Positions 22,301 through 32,390 of a DNA stretch of 64,000 nucleotides are shown here, piece after piece. The stretch's first letter is position 1; every line of letters starts with the position of its first letter. Origin of the DNA: Cephalotrichum gorgonifer (taxonomy: Eukaryota > Ascomycota > Sordariomycetes > Microascales > Microascaceae). Location: positions 292,600-356,599 of the forward strand of contig ONZQ02000001.1 in the NCBI GenBank assembly GCA_900312665.1. The letters are read 5' to 3'. Under the pieces are notes generated by a model. That model ran no database searches. It saw nothing but the letters and a program-made list of their open reading frames with translations, and was not told where the DNA came from. Made by a program: the position numbers and the translations under genes.

Positions 22301-22928
22301 CAACCTCCTCTCCCTGCTCACATCTCTCGTCCTCGAGGCCGTGGGGTCCACGCGCCAGGGTCCCGCCAGCGAGACGCTCCCGGCGCTCGTGGACTCGGCC
22401 GTCGAGTCGCTGGAGGTCCTGCTAGATCTCACGGCGGGGCAGATCTCCGCGGGCGAGGGCAAGGGCGGAGAGGAGCCGAGGGACTCGATTCTCGTCTTGG
22501 CGTCGCTGATCCCGATCTCGTATGTCAGGGACGCGGCGTCCGCGGTTGCGGCGGCAGCGGCGTACGTGACGGGGCATCACGAGAGGCAGACGGCGCGCGA
22601 TCGGTCTGGCGAGACGGCGCTGAGGAAGGAGGTGCTGGTGGGGATGAAGACGCTCGAGGGGGCCGCGAGGGATGCGCAGGCGGAGGGGGCGGGGTGGATT
22701 TCCGGTGTGAAGGATGAGGTGTCTAAGGCCTGTTTCGTTCAGATCTTGGCCGGGTACGTGAATGGGGAGGATGCTGGGGACGGGCAGGAGTCAAGGAGCG
22801 AGTTGGAGGCGGCCCTTGGGCGGGTGATCAAGGCCGACGGGGCCGGGGAGGTGAATATCTGGGCGAGGAGGGTGGTGGACGGGTGGAGGGCGAACGTGGA
22901 GGGGTGGGCGCGTGTGAAGTGGGACTAG
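19331..22928 (+). CDS. NAA25: NatB complex auxiliary subunit Naa25/Mdm20
   Basis: Ribosome-anchoring, TPR-like helical subunit of N-terminal acetyltransferase B, which acetylates Met-Asp/Glu/Asn/Gln starts, including tropomyosin and actin. Exons 19331..19468, 19610..19894, 19987..20067, 20129..20218, 20284..20636, 20726..21804, 21872..21990 and 22077..22928 give about 998 residues. Helical-repeat signatures include LQTAFSEGNWPTVVRLADKR near the start, KKDPYYE, and QEHGFLFWNIVTTYLYS. TEEEILLYFDML fits the family. The exon 5 acceptor is uncertain: the AAACAG at 20252-20257 breaks frame, while 20277 (CCAGAG) and 20283 (TTCCAG) both keep phase 0; I chose the latter. The gene is the most intron-rich of the window (seven). 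It ends tail-to-tail with ILM1. Confidence 0.88.
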
Positions 22929-23439
22929 ATACACGGGCCCCATTTCCGTATCGTATCTGGTGGTGTTGGAGTTGGATTTGAAGCGCTTAGTTAGACGGGG
23001 AAAAGGAGGTTTAGATAAGATAGAGAGAGAGGCGTCTCTCTTTGGTAGATAGATGGAGGTATTGTCCCTGCTAGATAGGGGAGAAAACAGACACCAACAT
23101 CCTTCCACGGGGGTTTGGATGTATCCCAAGACACATAGCAGGCTGATAATGCCTGGCGCCCAGCACCGATCCATAGCCCCTACCCGTCTCCTATCGCAAC
23201 TTGAATTACCAGTACAATAGAGATAAAGAGAATAGCACACCATTAAAACTCCGGATATACCCACCCCGAGTCCCTTCCCTTCCATGCGTCGTCCGTAACG
23301 CATATGTGGATTCCATCCTAATACATCGGAACCTCAATACAACCTCAATACATATAGCCCCGTTTTCCCAACGGTCGAAAAAAGAAGAAGAGGAAATAAA
23401 AAAAAACGAACACTTCCTTCTTCACACCAAGAACCCCCT
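22929..23439. other. Intergenic between convergent NAA25 and ILM1
   Basis: About 0.5 kb of 3' flanking DNA for both genes, A-rich near 23385-23410. No exon or RNA gene recognised. Confidence 0.55.
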
Positions 23440-24143
23440 TTAGTCCATATGGTTCCTCCTCCTCGCCTTCTTAGCCTCGTAGATGCTCCTCTCCTCCCTC
23501 AGCGTGACCCAGGCCCAGAACCAGCCGAAGGTCTCGAAGAAGACGAAGGCGAAGATGACGCGGTTCTTGAGGGCCTCGCCGCCCCAGGTGGAGGGGCGGT
23601 AGGAGGGGTTGAAGGCGTGGGCGGAGGGGTGGGAGAGGGTGGAGCGCTGGCGGGCGGAGTACAGCGGGGAGGAGGAGGAGGCGAGGAAGGCGTAGATGGT
23701 GAGGCCGAGGGAGACGGTGAGGCGGATGGGGGCCTGCGTGGTCCAGTGCTGGAAGAGGCAGACCTCCTCGGGGAGGCTGAGGCTCGCGAGGTCGGAGATG
23801 CCCATCGTGGCAAGGATGATGGCTAGGAGGGCGAGCGGGGGGGAGTGATTCTCGAAGCTCCTTGCGTAGGGCTGGGAGGGGGGAGAGGTTAGCTGATTGT
23901 AGGAAAGTGTAGAGCGCGAGAACCGGTGGCAGGGTGGGAGCGGGAAGTGGGAAAGCACAGGGGAAAGGCCCCCCGCTTGAAGGGCCCGGGGGAAGTGAAA
24001 CTCACCATGCCCATCGCCTCCCCGATAACATAGACGATCGCCTGGTCCGCTATCGTGCCCGGGTTCGTAAGGAAGAAGAAGGCGAGGGTGAGATGGAATA
24101 GGGAGACGGAGGTGATGATGGTGCGGGCCGATATAAGCGCCAT
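23440..24143 (-). CDS. ILM1: Ilm1 family membrane protein (increased loss of mitochondrial DNA)
   Basis: Predicted 189-residue integral membrane protein of the fungal Ilm1 family. Exons are 24143..24006 and 23871..23440, joined in phase 0 across a 134-nt intron (GTGAGT, TCCCAG). About four hydrophobic spans are visible: TIITSVSLFHLTLAFFFL, LALLAIILATMGISDLASL, LTVSLGLTIYAFLASS and VIFAFVFFETFGWFWAWV. The junction DQAIVYVIGEAMGM/PYARSFENHSPPLA and the C-terminal WVTLREERS motif match the family as remembered. Yeast Ilm1 mutants lose mitochondrial DNA and the protein localises to the ER; its biochemical role is unknown. The C-terminal tail KKARRRNHMD is basic. The gene shares an 858-nt divergent promoter with the geranylgeranyltransferase gene. 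Confidence 0.88.
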
Positions 24144-25001
24144 GGCTGCGGTGTTCTTATTCTTTCCGTTTTCGTCTTGCGTCCTTTGTCTCGTGTCGTC
24201 TCGTTCCTGTCGCAGGGCACGCGTCGTCGGGTCTCTCGTCGTAAATGTTCGGGCTATAGAGCTCTCTCTCTCAAGGAATAGCAAGGGGACCACCCTCGAA
24301 AGGTTTTGTTGTTTCTGTTTGTGCCGGTTCGTATTTTCGCATGCGATGCGGTGGAAGAGAGACCGGGGGAGGGGGAGGGAAGAGTTCGGTTGGGTATTGA
24401 AGGAGACGGTTCAAGAGGCGGGACGGAAAATGTTCGCCCCTGCCGCGCACCCTCCGCGTACACGACATTCAGTTACGGAATAGCGATACGCTAGTTAGAT
24501 GCCGGACTACGCCATCGAGGTACGGACCTGGTACCTGTGCTTCCTCCCTCTATCGGACGAAATTAGTGTGGTTTGGGGAGGGCGCGGTGGTACCGGTACG
24601 TATTTAGGTCCCTGGGGCCAGGGCAGGGTTTCGAAATCAGCGCAGGGACCAACCCTCTGGAAATTTTGGGCAGCTGCCAAGGGTGCGACGGCGCGGCAGA
24701 TCGAAAATCGGATGCCACGCTAGATCTCTCAGGCCCCCTCCCCTCCTTCCCGCCAAGCTTAGCTCCACACTTTTAATCCAACCGTCGCAAGCCCCACCAC
24801 CATCACCACAGCTCTCTCTCCTCCACATCACATCAGCACTTTAACTAGCTTCCCACCACCTCGAAGCTTACGTACCTTTCCCCAACTCCCTCACACCCGA
24901 CCAATCACCAAAATCCGAGAACCTCCCTCCCCAAACCACGAACAAACGGCGCAAGACGGACAGCAAGTCTAGTCTCACACCCCGACCCGCGCGCCGCAGC
25001 C
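24144..25001. promoter_or_regulatory. Divergent promoter region, ILM1 and GGTase-I beta
   Basis: 858 nt between two outward-facing starts. The right half (about 24770-24990) is C/A-rich on the plus strand, like other leaders here. A 10-bp palindrome GTACCGGTAC lies near 24590. No exon recognised. Confidence 0.5.
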
Positions 25002-26577
25002 ATGCCCCTCGAAAAGGCCCGCCACGTCCGCTACTGGCAACGGTGTCGCAGCACGCTCCTGCCCGCGCACTACACGCCCCACGACTCCACGCGCATGACC
25101 CTCGCCTTCTTCATCGTCTCGGCCCTCGACCTCCTCTCCACGCCCTCCGAGCCCCTCCTCTCCCCCGACGACAAGCGGGACATCCGCTCATGGGTCCTCT
25201 CCCTCCAGCACCCCGCGGGCGGGTTCGTGGGTTCGCCCACGCACCTGCTGCCCAGGGAGAACTACCTCGCCGGCGACGGCGCGGGCGGGGATGCAAACCT
25301 CGCGGCGACGTACTTCGCGCTACTTCTACTCGCGATCGCGGACGAGGGTGGGGAGGAGGGATGCGCCTTTGCGGGGGTGGACCGCGCGCAAACGCTGGCC
25401 TGGCTGAAGAGGTTGCAGAGGGCGGACGGGAGCTTCGGGGAGGTGGTAGATGGCGAGGGGAGGGTCAGCGGCGGGAGGGACATGCGGTACTGCTACCTCG
25501 CGGCGTGCGTGAGGTGGTGCCTGAGAGGGGATGTGGAGGAGGGCTCCGAGGCGTGGGTGGAGGACATTGATGTCGCGGGGCTGGTTGCACATATCCGTCG
25601 GGCGCAGGTATTTATTGACAACCCTTTTCGTCCAGCCACTTACCGTTTCGTGTATTTCTGACGAGTGGTAGACGTATGACGGTGGAATGGGCGAAAGCTC
25701 GCAGCACGAATCACACGGTACGTCCCCTCACCCATAGATCTACGGAGGAGAAGGGAAAGGGTATTCAGAGGGAAAAACAGGGCACGGGAGAGAAAGATAA
25801 CCTATTTATGACGATGGATAACAGCCGGCTACGCATACTGCGCCATAGCAGCGCTCTCCCTCCTCGAGCGTCCCCTCGCCGAGTCCGCAACCCCGCCCCC
25901 GCGCGTGATGGATAGCGGCATCCCGGATGTTCCCGCGCTGGTGAAGTTCCTCGTGGGCAGGCAGCTCGCGTACGTGGACCCGCCCGAGGGCGACGATGAC
26001 GACGATGACGACGAGGAGGACCCGGACGCGGCGAACTGCCTTGAGGTGGGGCTAGGGAAGCTGGGACTGGGGGAGTTTGTCGGGTTCAACGGGCGGTGGA
26101 ATAAGGAGGCGGATACGTGCTACTGCTGGTGGGTTGGGGCGACTCTCAAGGTGGGTTCTCGTCTCTGTTCACTTCTCCCCGCCCCCTCTCTCTTATCCCC
26201 TCCTATCGTCCCCCCCTTTCCCCTTTTGGCTTTTCCTTACCCCGAGCCCCCAAACTTCTGTGACATGAATGTCCTTCTCGCAAACCCCCCAACTAACGAA
26301 ACGAATCCCCCAGATCCTCGGCCACGACAACCTAATAAGCAACGGCCCCTCCCGCGCCTTCCTCCTAGACAAGACCCAGCACATCGTCGGCGGCTTCGGG
26401 AAGCACCCCGGCAGCTCGCCCGACGCGTACCACGCCTACCTCGGCCTCGCCGCCCTGGCCACCCTCGGCGACGAGGAGCTGGGCGGCTTCGACGCGGGGC
26501 TGTGTGTCTCCGAGGGGGTCGTGCCGAGGATCGAGAGGGGGAGGGCGGTGCTTGTTCGGGGCGGGGGTGGGGAGTAG
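25002..26577 (+). CDS. CDC43: Geranylgeranyltransferase type I beta subunit
   Basis: Catalytic beta subunit that, with the alpha subunit shared with farnesyltransferase, attaches geranylgeranyl groups to CaaL proteins such as Rho and Cdc42. Exons 25002..25607, 25672..25717, 25825..26150 and 26314..26577 give 413 residues. The opening HVRYWQRCRSTLLPAHYTPH with TRMTLAFFIVSALDLL is typical of the type I rather than the type II or farnesyl subunit. Prenyltransferase repeats follow (GGFVGSPTHLL, DGSFGE, TYDGGMGESSQHESH). Zinc ligands fit Asp314 and Cys316 in EADTCYCWWVGATLK and His366 in DAYHAYLGL. Exon 2 is only 46 nt. An acidic insert of seven Asp and two Glu (about 274-282) sits in a surface loop. 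It converges on the kinase gene. Confidence 0.93.
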
Positions 26578-27130
26578 GCGTGTCTATCGGGGTTGGAGCC
26601 TAAGCTGCGATAACAGGTTCGTAGGCCGGGGGCAGGAGAACTGTCGGTGGGCATGGGGTGGGGGACCAGTGCGGTATGAAGACCTACCTACCTACGGTGG
26701 AGAGCCATCGTTTGCTTGCATTACCATTAAAGGGGCATCGTATAGCGGTGTGAGGTGCCACTCACGAGGAGGTGGGGTGCGATAGGGCCCAGAAGCGGAA
26801 ACGTACATATAAGGTATTAAGAGACAAGGGAAGACAAGTACATAGATGAGGCGATTATCATTATATAGACACCAGCAAGCCTTCCTTCCCTCTCCTTCAC
26901 CCCGGCAAGGCAGAGTAAACGTAGACCGGCCAAGCCTCTCCGCTCTCATATCCCAACATCCAATTCAGAAAAAAGGCCAGCACACGAACGCTCTTCTTCC
27001 CTCGACCCGCCTCATCAATCCATTCAGAATATATACAGGAAAACAGCCCCATCCAGCCCAACCCGAATCATATCTCTCATCCTCCCTCTCTTCCAGATCC
27101 ATCTCAGTATCTTACCCACCTCACCTCACC
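26578..27130. other. Intergenic between convergent genes
   Basis: 3' flanks of CDC43 and of the kinase gene, 553 nt, with no recognisable exon. The right end carries CTCACCT-type direct repeats next to the kinase stop (about 27116-27135). Confidence 0.55.
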
Positions 27131-29739
27131 TCACCTAATCTCCTCAAACGTCCTCTCCTCAGTAGGACTAAACTCCACAACCTCCACATCATCATCCTCG
27201 TCCTCCTCCTCGATCGTAATTTCCCCCGACCTCCTCCCCAGCCCGCTCGCGCTCCCGCTCCTCGAGTGGCCCCCGCCGCTCGGGTGCCGATTCGTGTTCA
27301 GCATGGGGCCCTTGAACAGGTTCCGCTTCCTCTTCGCGAACATCACCGACCCGCCCCCCGCGAACGGGTTCGGCGAGCCGGGCGTCTGCGTCTGCGCCGC
27401 CGGCATCCCCTCGTTGAATATCCGCAGCGGCGCGGGCGACCCCGGCCCGCGCACGAGCCGGATGTTGGAGGGTATGGACGGCATCGACGGCGTCGGCGTC
27501 GCGGGGAGGACCTTGACCGAGTTCCGGGGCGAGGCCCCCCTGTGGAGTGTGCTTTTTGACATCGCCGTCGAGACGGACCCGTTGGAGCTCGTCGAGGAGG
27601 CCTTGGAGTGGGAGTGGTGGTGGTGGTGGATGGACCGGATGGAGGACACCGACGACGAGGTCGATTTGCGGCCGCGGAGGCCCGAGGTCCGGCGCATCGC
27701 GGTGCGCGGCGTCAGGGGCGAGGGCGAGAGCGACTGCCGCTTGTAGTTCGCGGTGGAGGACACCCGCGGGGGGATGTGCGCCGTCGACAGACCCATCGAG
27801 CTGGCGATCGGCAGCGGCGGCGACGCCTTAGCGTGCCCATTCGCCACAAGTCCGGGCGGCAGCCCCGACGTGGGCGGCTTCACGCCGCCCCCCGCACCCC
27901 CGCCCCCTTCCGCCCCGAGGTTTCCACTTCCGCTGCTGGCGGGATACTTCCCCGTCGCGGGCCTCGGACTCGACGACGCCTCCGACCCCTTCACGCCCTT
28001 GGCTTCATTCCTCAGGTCCGGCGTCGACTGGCTGCCGCCCTTCCTGTGGTGCGGCCTGTTCCTGTTCCGCCGCCGCGTGCTCTCCAGTATCCAGTGCGTC
28101 CAGTGCTTCCAGTGCGCAATGATCGCCTGCGACGACTTCTTCCTGACCTTCTGCTGCGCTGGCATCGGCTCCCGGTTCGCCGCCTGTTGTAGCGCGTCGC
28201 TCGTGGTGACTAGGTGCAGCGTCGACCCCCTCGACCTCGCGCTCCGCAGAATGCCTTCCTTCGGCGGCGGTGGCGGCCGCCGCGTCCGCGACGTGCTCAC
28301 TGAGCGTATGGAGTCCTTGTCCACGGGCGGCGGGGGCGGCGCGTCATCGCTGCCGTAGATAGGGCTATAGGCCTCCGAGAGCTGTGGGAGGTCGGGGATG
28401 CGGTAGTCGTAGTAGTGCGCGCTCCGCCTCTCGCTGCGGCCCCGAGAGCGGAAATCGCCCGAGCTGCTGCTTCCCTCCTCCCGGACGTTCTGCAGTGTGG
28501 GTGTCATGCGCTCGAGGCGGGACGAGGCGGCGGAGAGGCGGCGGAGGCTGCGCAGCTCGGCGTCTTTTTCTTTCCGCTTACGCTCGCGGCGGCGGGCCTT
28601 GCGCTCCTCCTTCTCCAGGAGGAGAGTCCACCAGCCCGCCAGGGCGTCGCAGCGCTGGGAGAGAACGGACTCGATCACGGAGTCGATGGAGACGCCCGCG
28701 CTCCGCATGCGCTGGAGGGTCTCCTTCTCTAGGGGGCTGGAGAAGGGGGCCGCGGGTTGTACGGCGAGGATGACCTGTTGCGCAGGGGCGTGCTCGGCAA
28801 GGAAGGGGTGGTTGAGGATGTCGGAGAGGGTCGGGCGGAGGATGGGGCGTTTCGAGAGGAGGAGCTTTATTAGTGAGAGGGCATCGGGGGGGAAGTTGTC
28901 GGGGAATTTCGGGTCGTCGGTGAGGATTTTCGTTCTTGTGACGTTGTCGTCGTCGTCGTCGAAGGGGAGCTCGCCGCAGAGGAGGGCATAGAGAATCACG
29001 CCGAGGCTCCACACATCGACCTTCTCGCCGGCATACTTCTCGCCCTTGAGCATCTCGGGGGCCGAGTAGCATATGGTACCGCAGAAGGTCTGGAGGTGGT
29101 TCGCCTTGCCCTCGTACTCGCGCGTGAATCCGAAGTCGACGAGCTTGACGTTCTCGTGCTTGTCGAAGAGGATGTTCTCGAGCTTGAGGTCGCGGTGGAC
29201 GCAGGACTGGCGGTGGACATAGGCGACGGCGCCGACGAGCTGGGCGAAGATGCGCTGGACCTTGTCGGCGGGTAGGGGGCCGTGTTTGAGTAGGTAGTCG
29301 TAAAGTTCGTCGCCTAGAGGGGGGGTGGGTTAGTAAGGAATGGTTTAGGGGGGAGAGGGGGACGGCGTGTCGAGCGTACCTGAGCAGTATTCCAAGACCA
29401 TCCAAACCATCGTCTCCGTCACGACAACCTCGTATAGTCGGGCAATGTGGGGGTGGACGAACTGGCGGTGGTGGTGTATCTCCCGAGCCAGGTTCGGGTC
29501 CGCCTTGTTGGCGGACTTGAGCACGACCTAGGCAGTGTTAGGAGGAACACGCGGGGGGGCAGACCGGGAGTAGAGGTGACGGGGAGTCGTACTTTGGAGC
29601 CATTGGTGAGCTTGTGCGTGGCCAGGTAGACCTTGCCGAAGGAGCCCTTTCCTATGAGGCGGCCGAGGGTGTAGTTCCCCACGGACTTGAGGTCCTTGGT
29701 GGAGAACTCACTGAAGGGGGGGTTCGTCAGTATGGACAT
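27131..29739 (-). CDS. Serine/threonine protein kinase, CAMK/AMPK-like, with long disordered tail
   Basis: Predicted 825-residue kinase. Exons 29739..29593, 29527..29380 and 29313..27131 (introns 65 and 66 nt) keep frame. The N-terminal kinase domain (about 23-290) has the P-loop GKGSFGKV (30-37), Lys53 in VVLKSANK, HRDLKLEN (138-145), DFGFTRE (158-164) and APEML (184-188), so all catalytic residues are present. The order of motifs and the acidic ELPFDDDDD loop fit the CAMKL group. After it comes a Lys/Arg/Glu-rich helix (KEERKARRRERKRKEKDAE), then about 450 low-complexity residues with Pro, Ser, Gly and His runs. The tail ends in an acidic EEEDEDDDVEVVEF patch. Orthologues seem widespread in filamentous fungi, but I cannot assign a yeast name. 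A 16-bp palindrome lies 196 nt upstream of the start. Confidence 0.87.
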
Positions 29740-29934
29740 CGAGGGCGGGATGGGGTTGCGGCAGGCGCAAGGGGCAGTTCGAAGGGGAGTAGCTTACTCG
29801 AGGAGCTCCTGGTACGAATTCGCAAGCTTCGTTCGTCCGTCAGCATTTCGTCCGACCCAATAAACCAATCACATCATGCTCGGATCAAACCAACCTTTGC
29901 CTTCCGTAATGAAGGCTCCGACGATTTCCCCCTT

Positions 29935-29950
29935 GAGGCATGCATGCCTC
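29935..29950. promoter_or_regulatory. Perfect 16-bp palindrome in kinase upstream region
   Basis: GAGGCATGCATGCCTC reads identically on both strands and lies 196 nt upstream of the kinase start. It could be a dimeric transcription-factor site; no known factor is assigned. Confidence 0.45.
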
Positions 29951-30575
29951 GGCGTCTTCCGGGGAGAAGCTCCCCCTAGCTATAGGTCGGCAGGCGGGCC
30001 AATGGCGTGTATGGCGCGTATGGGCGCGTGGTGATATGGGTCTTCGCAAGCCGGAGCTGTTCGACGGGGAGTCTTCGAGGGAAAGGGCGGAGGGTTTCGA
30101 TGTCGAGAGTCGGCCAGCGGAACCATAGAACGGAGTGTGGAGGATCGGATATCAAGAAAAGAAAAGCGCTCAGATGACAGCGTTTCTTCGGGATTGTCGT
30201 ACTTCGGCGGTCTGATAGGAGAAGGATATCGGGATGGGGGGGTGAAGCTACGTGTGTTGGTGGTTTCTCCACGTTTCTGCCTCGTCCGAAATCGATCGAT
30301 AGGTGCTTTGTTGGCTAGCGCGGATTATTATCGAGGCTCTTTTTCCAGGTACATTAATTAAAGGCTGGCTCTCTCTCCGCTTTCCGGGAAACCTCTTTTT
30401 GTTTATTTCCGGGGGGGAGGGCGGTGAACGAAGTACTAAAACCCGTTCGTTTAGGGAAAGATAGAAAAAAGAATTGTCGATGGGGTTCGGAAATTAAGAC
30501 TTTGGGACGGTGGTTTTCCGTCGTGGCCAGGGAAGGTTAATTTCAACGGGGTCGGTCCCTTGTTTCCCTGGATTG

Positions 30576-30602
30576 GGATGGATGGATGGATGGATGGATG
30601 GA
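30576..30602 (+). repeat. (GGAT)n microsatellite
   Basis: Nearly seven consecutive GGAT units in intergenic DNA between the kinase and GNAT genes. Confidence 0.9.
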
Positions 30603-31538
30603 ACGAACTCCTGGGCCCTGCAGCGTCCAAGTTTCAACGTACCGTGCGCGAGGCTATCCCCTGGGTATTATTACTGTACGTACCCGTCGGTGGCTTGGAT
30701 CTAGGGACATGGGATTTACTTATGCGATATGTGGAGGGCGGTGTAGTTTTCGCGCGATGTGGATAGCCTAGGGCCGTTGCGTGTCAGGAGTCCGCACGGC
30801 CTGTCGCTCACGGACGCCAGTCCGGTGGAGCCCAACTGCAAGTGCAAGGCTTAGAGTACATATGAGGTGAGGGGATGTCGTGCGCTCAATGTCATCCACC
30901 GACCCTGCTTTCCCCCACTTTTTCTGGCCCACCATGCTCAGACAATGTACTCATACTAGTTGTTCGACATCTCTTGCATTTAACATAGTACCTATGGCGT
31001 CTTAGCAGCTAAACAGTCGACACGGCTGGCTGCGCTATGTTTGACGGGGCACCAACCCAACGACACTCGTTACATTGTATGTATGAGTGGGTATTACGAT
31101 CTTGACTACACGTAAGATTCGCCGGTTCGCCAGCGCCAAAAGTCGATGCGCCTTCCGTCCACATACGACGTCGCCAGAGTGACTGTGGTCCAACGTAGGA
31201 AGTGTGCGAACACCTTAACTCCATGCCGGACACCCGAGATGCTCGTAGCTAGTAACCATTGGGGCAGGTGCAAGTCCGCCTCCATGAGATAATTGAGTCA
31301 TATACAAAGGTCCCTTCGATCCTTCGCGGTCTCAACCACGAGAACGAAATGCCTTCGAGGTTGACATCCCACGTTATCCATGTAGGTATAAGAGGTGGTT
31401 AGGTAGTTGTCCATTATCTTAGAATACAGAGATGGTTCGATATTCGTCTTACCTCAATTCCTTCTCCTCCGGCTGTAGACTTACCACCCTTTTCTCACTA
31501 CATTGATTGCTCAGCACCAGCAATACCACTAACACGCA

Positions 31539-32132
31539 ATGACCGACCCCAACTTCGCCATCGACACCCCCCGCCTCCGCATCTCCCACTTCCAGCCCGA
31601 CAACGACGCCCACTGCGACTTCCTAGTCGAACTCTACAACTCCCCCGCCCTCGGCCCCTCCCCCATCACCACCCGTGAGAAGGCGCGGGAGCGCCTCGCC
31701 GGCCGCGTCAGGGACGAGCACGCCCGCAACGGCTACGGCGCCTACCTCGTAAGCCTAAAGGAACAGGCGCAGGCCGGAGAGCGCGAGACGCTGACGCTGA
31801 CGCCGGTCGGCACCGTGTCGCTCATGCGCGGCGAGGAGCCAAACTGCTACGCCGTCCCCGACCTTGGCTTCGCGCTGATGCCGGCCTACTTCCGCCGCGG
31901 GTACGCGACCGAGGCGGCCAAGGCACTGATGGAATATGCGGCGCGGGAGCTGGGCCTCGGCGGCCGCGTGCTGGGGCTGACGGACCCGGCGAACGAGGCA
32001 GCGCGCGGGGTGTTTCGAAAGCTGGGGTTCGAGGATAGGGGGGAGAGGGTCCTGACGGTGTTCGGCGGGGTGGTGGGCTCGGTGTGGACGGCGCCGGGGA
32101 TGGATGGCGACCTGGCTATCTATGGGTTATAG
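31539..32132 (+). CDS. GNAT-family N-acetyltransferase (RimJ/RimL-like)
   Basis: Single-exon gene for 197 residues, the usual size for a one-domain GNAT enzyme. The N-terminal TPRLRISHFQPDNDAH is the typical beta-1 opening of the RimJ/RimL-like group. The acetyl-CoA motif A is visible as LMPAYFRRGYATEAAKALM, with the RRGYAT pyrophosphate loop, followed by LTDPANEAARGVFRKLGFE (motif B). Substrate cannot be told; relatives acetylate small molecules or protein N-termini. The start has ACACGCAATG context. The stop is 258 nt from that of the convergent IRE1 gene. Confidence 0.88.
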   Translation: MTDPNFAIDTPRLRISHFQPDNDAHCDFLVELYNSPALGPSPITTREKARERLAGRVRDEHARNGYGAYLVSLKEQAQAGERETLTLTPVGTVSLMRGEEPNCYAVPDLGFALMPAYFRRGYATEAAKALMEYAARELGLGGRVLGLTDPANEAARGVFRKLGFEDRGERVLTVFGGVVGSVWTAPGMDGDLAIYGL

Positions 32133-32390
32133 ATAGCATCAAAATCAAAATCCTACATGTAACTTGACTAGATCCTCGAAACTACAACAGTATTAACATC
32201 CAGTGGCCCCAAGGAGGACCCACGTCCTTCAAGATGGAAACTTCAAATATCACCAAGACATACGTTTATTGCAACCCCAAAAACATATACCACAACCCTC
32301 AGGAAAGCCCAGAAAACTACATATACTATAACCAACCACTCCACGACCATTCACTCCAGAAAATTCAAGCCTAGCCCCCCACTACCCTTA

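Larger units (their letters stand above)
29740..31538. other. Divergent intergenic region, kinase and GNAT promoters
   Basis: About 1.8 kb without a recognisable exon. It carries a perfect 16-bp palindrome at 29935-29950 and a GGAT microsatellite at 30576-30602. The stretch just before 31539 is the GNAT leader, with CACAATG-like context. Confidence 0.5.
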
